7,695 nucleotides of DNA from CAZMFZ01 sp964565665 (GTDB taxonomy: Bacteria; Bacteroidota; Bacteroidia; Cytophagales; UBA9547): NCBI GenBank assembly GCA_964565665.1, contig CAZMFZ010000143.1, forward strand, positions 1 through 7,695. Reading direction: 5' to 3'. The notes below the pieces were generated by a model that worked only from the letters and a program-made list of their open reading frames with translations, was not told where the DNA came from and ran no database searches. This document shows, one piece after another, positions 1-6,400 of the stretch. Position 1 is the first letter of the stretch; each line of letters begins with the position of its first letter. The translations under genes were made by a program, and so were the position numbers.

Positions 1-372
1 ATTTTTAAGTGTTGCGGAGTATTTTTTCAATTGTAAATTATTGAAAAGTACAAAATATTATATTGTACAAATTGGAAATATTAGTAAATTATTTATATAT
101 AATATTTATTATTAACATAAAAAATATTTGAGTGTAATTATTGTATTTAGAACAAAGAATTATAATTAAAATAATCTTCTTTCTAAATTAAAATAGTTAT
201 AAATAACACAAAATAACTTTTTATCTATTTGGTCGATATTATTACATTGTATATCGAAATTGGGGTATAGTTTCTAAAGGGTTATGTTTATATTTGAAGA
301 TGTTGAGTATGATATTGATTTAATTTCTGTCGTCTTGAAATATTAATATTTGTTTAATCCCTTCTTCAAAGT
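1..372. other. AT-rich intergenic region upstream of the giant gene
   Basis: By manual count bases 1-360 are about 19% GC, far below the coding region. All frames are interrupted by stops. The longest run, bases 2-112, reads as low-complexity K/N/I/Y-rich sequence with no recognisable motif. In the frame of the downstream gene a TAA at 355-357 closes the region just before the start codon. No tRNA, riboswitch or strong terminator is visible. The only regulatory candidate is the promoter-like box at 289-296. Confidence 0.75.
289..296 (+). promoter_or_regulatory. Candidate Bacteroidota -7 promoter box (TATATTTG)
   Basis: TATATTTG matches the Bacteroidota -7 consensus TAnnTTTG exactly. It lies 76 bases before the ATG at 373, so transcription would begin near 300-305 with a leader of about 70 bases. 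No good TTTG -33 element sits at the expected spacing: ATTG at 259-262 is too far and TTTC at 271-274 too close. A second near match, AATATTTG at 345-352, has one mismatch and would give a very short leader. In DNA this AT-rich a chance match is quite possible. Confidence 0.3.
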
Positions 373-432
373 ATGAAGCAATTTACTATTGTATTCTTAT
401 GTTGGTTCGTTTTTTGTGAGCTATTAAATGCC
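373..432 (+). other. Sec signal peptide (residues 1-20)
   Basis: A short positive start (M-K-Q) is followed by a hydrophobic stretch rich in F, V, L, I and W (residues 4-18) and a plausible signal peptidase I site after L-N-A, before Q21-Q22. No lipobox Cys follows at the cleavage site, so a soluble or T9SS-exported protein fits better than a lipoprotein. This feature also supports the ATG at 373 as the true start. Confidence 0.88.
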
Positions 433-3400
433 CAGCAAATAGTACCAAGAACATATGATGCAAGTAGAAACCCCGGATTCACAACTGCACAATACGAATC
501 GTGGACATTCAATAAGCCTTCCAATGGCCCCAAATTGCCATTCAGACTATTAAAGCCTAAAAATTGGGATTCTATTTCAGTTGAAAAATATCCTCTAATT
601 ATATTTTTTCACGGCAAAGGAGAAGCGGGTACTGATAACAATTATCAGCTTGTTCATGGTGGGAAAAAACATCAAGATGCCGTAAACATGGTGGGTGGTG
701 TCACATTTCCAGGTTTTGTGGTGTTTCCGCAATCTAATCAAGTGGCTTGGGCCAGTGGTACTTCGCCTTTGCCAGACTTAATAATGGCTTTTGAGCTCGT
801 TGATTCTCTCAAAATAAAATACAATATAAACCCTAATAAAATATATGTTCATGGACTATCTGGAGGTGGCTTGGCTACATGGGCAGCATTATACCACAGA
901 CCAGATTTGTTTGCAGCAGCTTTACCAATGTCGGCACCTGGCAACGACACCAAAGCATCGTTTATTTGTCCCATACCAATTTGGCTTTCTCAAGGTGGAG
1001 TAGATAATAATCCTGTGCCATTTGTATCAAAAAAGATGATGGCGGCATTGCGAACTGCTGGGGCGGTAGATTCACTGGTTACTAAATATACTGAATATCC
1101 TGGTCAGGGTCATAATATTTGGAATAACACTTACAATAATGTAGACTTTTTCCCCTATATGCTTCGTCAAGACAAACGGAATATTATGCTATTGGGCAAA
1201 AATAATATATGTCCGGGAGATAAAATTGATTTGGGTATTTCTCCTGGTTTTGTAAAATACAGATGGTATTTCAATAGCGATACCATAGCAGGTGCTACAG
1301 CTAACCGCATTAACAATATTTCAATAGCGGGACTTTATTCTGCTGCTTTTAAGCGAGCCCCAAATTCTGCTTGGATTTATACCAACACAGTAAATATTAA
1401 CACAGCATTGGCTTCGGCCAAACCTACAATTGTAGGTAACAATAGCTTTTACCTTCCTTCTCCATCAGGAAACACAGTTTCATTAATAGGACCCGAAAAT
1501 CAAATTGTGTATAAATGGTCGTCTGGAGCTACTACAGCTAAAGTAAATGTAAATGGTTCAGGAAACTACACATTGAAAGTTACTCCTAGAGTAGGTTGCC
1601 CTAGCTTAGTCTCTGATATTACAAAAGTGAGGGTTGGGCCTAATGGTGCCAACCCGCCATTTGCCCCCACAGAACTAAGTGCATATCCAGTTTCGAATAG
1701 TGGTATAATTGTAAAGTGGAAAGACAATGCCAGTAATGAAGAGCATTATGAAGTATATGCTGGTACGCAAAAAGGTGGACCTTATGCCTTCGTAGGTGTT
1801 ACCAATGCCAATGCAATCAGTTTTATTGTGAATAATTCAGCACCTTCTACCACTTATTTTTACAAAGTAAGAGCTGTGAATTCAGATGGTGGAAACCTAG
1901 GTGAGGCAGAAACACGTGCCAAAACGATGGGAGACTTTGTAGTACCTACCTCGCCAAGCAATTTGCAATTTGCCGGGTTTACTCCACAGGCAATTCAACT
2001 TACTTGGAAGGCTTCTTTCGATTCATCAGGTATTAAAAAGTATTACATATATAATAGAGATACATTACTAGGCCAGACCGACAGTATAACTTTTAAAGTC
2101 TCTATGGCTAATAGCGTGATTAAAAGAGGGAGTTTTAATAATTTTTATGTAATAGCGGAAGACAATGGAGGAAATGTATCTGCACCAAGCAATGAATTAC
2201 CCTTTGCGAACAACGGCTTGGGTTTGTTTGCCAGCTACTATGAAGGGAACTTTAGCGTACTGCCTAATTTTGCAACCAATATCGCCTTCAAAACTGGATT
2301 GGTACGCAATGCTACCGTGCGAAGTAGCACTCCATTGCTGATAAATACACTTACCGGAGCAGAATTCCCTTCTCGAAATTCAAACTTTGCACTTAAACTT
2401 GAGGGATATATTTATGTAAATTTAGCTACGGGATATAAATTTTATACTGAATCTGATGATGGAAGTAAACTTTGGATAAATGGCACCCAAGTAGTGAACA
2501 ATGATTATTTGCAAGGAATGACTGAAAGGTCGGGCACTTACACATTTCCAGCAAAAGGTTGGTATACTATTACTATAGGTTTCTTTCAGGGTACTGGTGC
2601 ATATGGGTTGAATACCCGATATGAAAGCACCTCTGGAGGGTTGGCAAAACAAATATTTCCACTAAATGCTCTTTCATATTTAAGCAATGGAACTACCACA
2701 GGTGTGATAAGCACTCCCGGTTTTAACACCACAATTACCGGTGGCAATTGGTATCCCAACAATCAGACGGACAAACCAAGAATCAGAATACAGTGGTCTC
2801 TAGCTTCTTTCAATGGCTTGAGAGGATTTGAAATATACCGCATTGCTACTACTACTGGTACAACTAAAGTTGCTATCACTAGCAATTGGCAGAAAATAGC
2901 TACAATCAGTAATACCACAGTATCGCCAAATACCTATGCCTATGTAGATACAACCGATAGCCCTGGTGCTTTTCTAAATATAAATACCAAATATTTTTAT
3001 GCCTTAAAAGCCATTACAAATACAGGGAATACTAATCACATTGGCTATAGAGGCAGTTTATCAAATCCTACTTTTTTAGGAATTGCTATACCATCGTCAG
3101 TACCCGGAATACCCGGTACACCTACCAATCTTTCTGCATCTGGTATAAGTAACACCATTATTTCACTTAATTGGATAGACAATTCCACAAATGAATCGGG
3201 CTTTGAAATATGGCGTAGCTATACTAAGAATGGAATTTATGTAAAAGCAGGTTTGGTTCCTATGAATGTAGTTGCTTTTTATGATAGCACATGTGAAGCC
3301 AATTCAAAATATGTATATAAAATTAGGGCTTTCAATGCAGGTGGATATTCTGCTTACTCAGCCGTAGACTCTACTGTTACACTTAATATTCCCACCCCAC

Positions 3401-6400
3401 CTTCAAACTTGAAAGGCATGGCTGTAGGATCTAATGCCATAAATCTCACTTGGAAAAACAATTCTGAATATGCTTTTGGCTATGCTTTGTATAGAAGTAT
3501 AAGCAGGGCTACTGGCTATACTTTAGTAGATTCTATTCCGAATTCCAACCTTACATTTTACCAAGATAAAACGGTAGCTGATAATGTGAAATATTATTAT
3601 AAAGTAAGGGCATTTAATGAAAATGTTTCGGCTTTCAGCAATATAGATAGTATTAAAACATTTTTAAGTGCTGCACCGGAAACCGACTGGAAATTGCCTG
3701 CAGTATCAGTAACGGGCAGCTTTAATACTTCTCTAATGAACAATGCTGTAAACTTAAATAAATTGAGCAATGCCCTCATTAATAAAAATGATTTCCTAAA
3801 TAATTTGGTGATTACAGCTTTGGGAATATCATCATTAAGCATAAAAATGCCTGATGTAAGTGAAATGCCAAGGGGCGGTTTTATGACTATTAATTTTATA
3901 AAAGGGTCAGCTTCATCTTTAAATCCTAAGGGTGATACTTTAAACAATCAAATAATATCAAATGTGCCAGATACGAGTGGAAGGCTGTATTTAGATTATG
4001 GAATATTAAATTCTCCGTATGATTTTGTGATTGGAGTTTCAGTATCTGGCAATAATACTGATACTACAAGCTGGATTCCCTTGCCACATAATATTAATTC
4101 TCCTAATAATAACAATAGCAACCTTTTACAAAAAATCTATTTTCCTGCCACTATTTCTGGAAGGTGGGTGAAGATTGTAGTGCAAAGCAAAAAGACTTCG
4201 AATGTAAATTTATTTTTATCAGAAATTGGAATGTATAAAATATTGCCAGAAGGGAAAAGGCATAATTACTTTTTATTGCTCGGTGCATCTATCGAGCAAC
4301 AAAGCCCAAGCCAAGGGCTTAAAAAATTCAGACAAAGGTTAATTGCCAATGGAATTGCAGGAGGAAATACTGCCGTAGTATTTAATATATTCGGTAGCCC
4401 CGGAGTTGGCCCTGGTAAAAACTCAATTCAATTGCGAGATGGCATAGATGATGTGCTAAACGAGCATCCGTATGCCGAATTTATAATGATTCATCAAGGT
4501 GGAAACAATATCAATTCGGTAGATAATGCAATGAGACCTCTCAAATACGAGATGTTCAAAACCAAGCCTGAGGTCAATTCTTTTATTGTGAGCTTTGTAG
4601 ATATTTACAATAAAATACTTTTAAGAGGGAAAATACCATTGATTTCAAGAATGCACTTTAGAGATTATAGACCAGGGAATTCTGCAGTTTCAAATGCTGG
4701 AACAAATTTGTATGTGAATGAAGGAAGAAACCAAGAAAATGGCTCTTTGCCTTACAATTTGCTGCTTGATAGCCTCACCAGAATATATGCACCCCATGTA
4801 TACAATGAAGCAGAGAGAAGGAACAGTTTGAATTACTATGCAATTTCACTTAACGACCAATCAATATTGGGCGGAGATGGTTTTCACCCTACCACGCCTA
4901 CGCAAAATCCTAATCCTAGCATTATTGTAGATAGGCTGGTAGATTATTGGGTAAAATACCCTATGCAGTCTATTTATACAGGCACTACAGCATCGCCAAT
5001 TGTTTATAATCCAGGCCCGAAAAATATTTGTCCTGGTAACACATTTGCCGAACCGGCTTGTTGGTTGAGTTATGCGGGGCCCATTCCTGACAATAAGAAA
5101 AATTTACTTGATTCGGCTAAAATAGCAGTTGAGTTGGCCGAAAAAACAACCAAAGGCGTAGATATTTGGAACGCTAAAATAGTAGTAGAGCAAATTGGCG
5201 ACCGTACTATTCGAGTGCCTTATGTGATACGATTGGAAAATTTAAGAGATTACAGAACCCCAGCTGCCCCGACAGAACTCAATGTATTGGTGGTTTCAAA
5301 TTCCTCTTTGAATTTGAGTTGGGTAAAAAATTCTTCCAATAGTTTAGGTTTCCAAGTATGGCGTTCCAACACCAATAATGGTAGTAATTTCAAATTGGCT
5401 GGGGTAGTTACCACAGCGGGAAGTATGAGTTTTCTTGATACAGGCTTATCGGGCGATACAGTGTATACCTATTATGTAAAAGCGGTAAATAGCGGTTTCG
5501 GTTCTGCTTGGTCAAATTTCGTAAATGCAAGGCCATCATCTACCTATTATTCTAAAGAAATTGGAGAACTTACCTCTACAGGTACTTGGGGCCTTAACCT
5601 TGATGGTGCGGGCGGGAATCCAATAAATTTTACCAGTTCTGGGCAAACCTTTGTAATTGCCAATCGAGGAGATGTATCTGGCTTAAGTAATGGTTTTGCT
5701 GTAAGTGGCTACAATTCTAAAATGATATTGTCGAGCAATACCCAGCTTGTAATTGAGCAATCAGGCAGCTTGAATGCTGTAATTGATGTGATGGACAATG
5801 CTAAGTTAGATATTAAATGCCCCATCAACCCCACGTTAGGCAATGTAGATACCACTTCAACTATTGGTTTTGGCAATGCCAATATTATTCCAATAAAGAA
5901 TTATGGCAATATCAATTTTATAGGCACAGGCTCTCGCTATTTGCCCGCAGGTAATCTGAATGTGTACAGAAATATTTCACTTGATGCTGGAATTCAACTG
6001 CAAGGCACGAATGCTACTTCTACTATCAGCCTCTATACCTCTAATTTGGTGTTTGCCGATGTAACTGCCTCCCTAAATAATGTTTCAATTAATTTGGTGA
6101 GAAACAATGCCTTATTCGATGCAAAATCTGGCACTATTGCCCTAAATAACTTGACTATTGGAGGCAATAGTCAAGTTGACTTAATAAACTCAAGTAATCT
6201 ATTGGTGGGGGCAAATGCCGGACAAACACTCAAAATCAATGCGGGAGCTAAATTGTTAATCAACAATAGCAATCTTTCCATCGTAGGTGTTGCAACCTTG
6301 AATGCGGGCTCAAGCTTACCCGGACAGATAAATGTAAATGGGGGTTCTATTTATTTCAGTACTAGCAGCCCACAAAACCATCAACTGCTATTTGATGACA

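Noticed and set aside
2..112. Possible tail of an upstream gene (open frame ending at TAA 113-115)
   Set aside because: It has 37 codons of low-complexity K/N/I/Y residues, no motif, and lies in DNA of very low GC content. The open stretch is short enough to be chance.
195..222. Weak terminator-like hairpin (AGTTAT / ATAACT followed by TTTTT)
   Set aside because: The stem has only 6 bp and is almost all A-T, in an 81% AT region where such structures are common. No gene upstream is visible to be terminated.
2218..2637. PA14 domain as a sign of a binary toxin
   Set aside because: PA14 is widespread in glycosidases and adhesins. No toxin pore or translocation domain is present, and the neighbours fit glycan-active enzymes.
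2422..2652. Minus-strand open frame of 76 codons
   Set aside because: It lies opposite the PA14-coding part of the large gene, has no recognisable motif, and its composition is that of an antisense shadow.
3597..3947. Minus-strand open frame of 116 codons
   Set aside because: It is antisense to FN3-5 and the discoidin-like module, whose protein-level motifs show the + strand is the coding one. It has no family resemblance or upstream signals.
4302..4320. AAGCCC/GGGCTT hairpin as an intragenic terminator
   Set aside because: It is followed by A rather than T on the + strand, and no T-run occurs on the minus strand either. The reading frame continues normally.
1660..5538. FN3 copies as recent tandem DNA repeats
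   Set aside because: The copies share protein landmarks, but no long near-identical nucleotide blocks are visible. They are old, diverged duplications or separate acquisitions.
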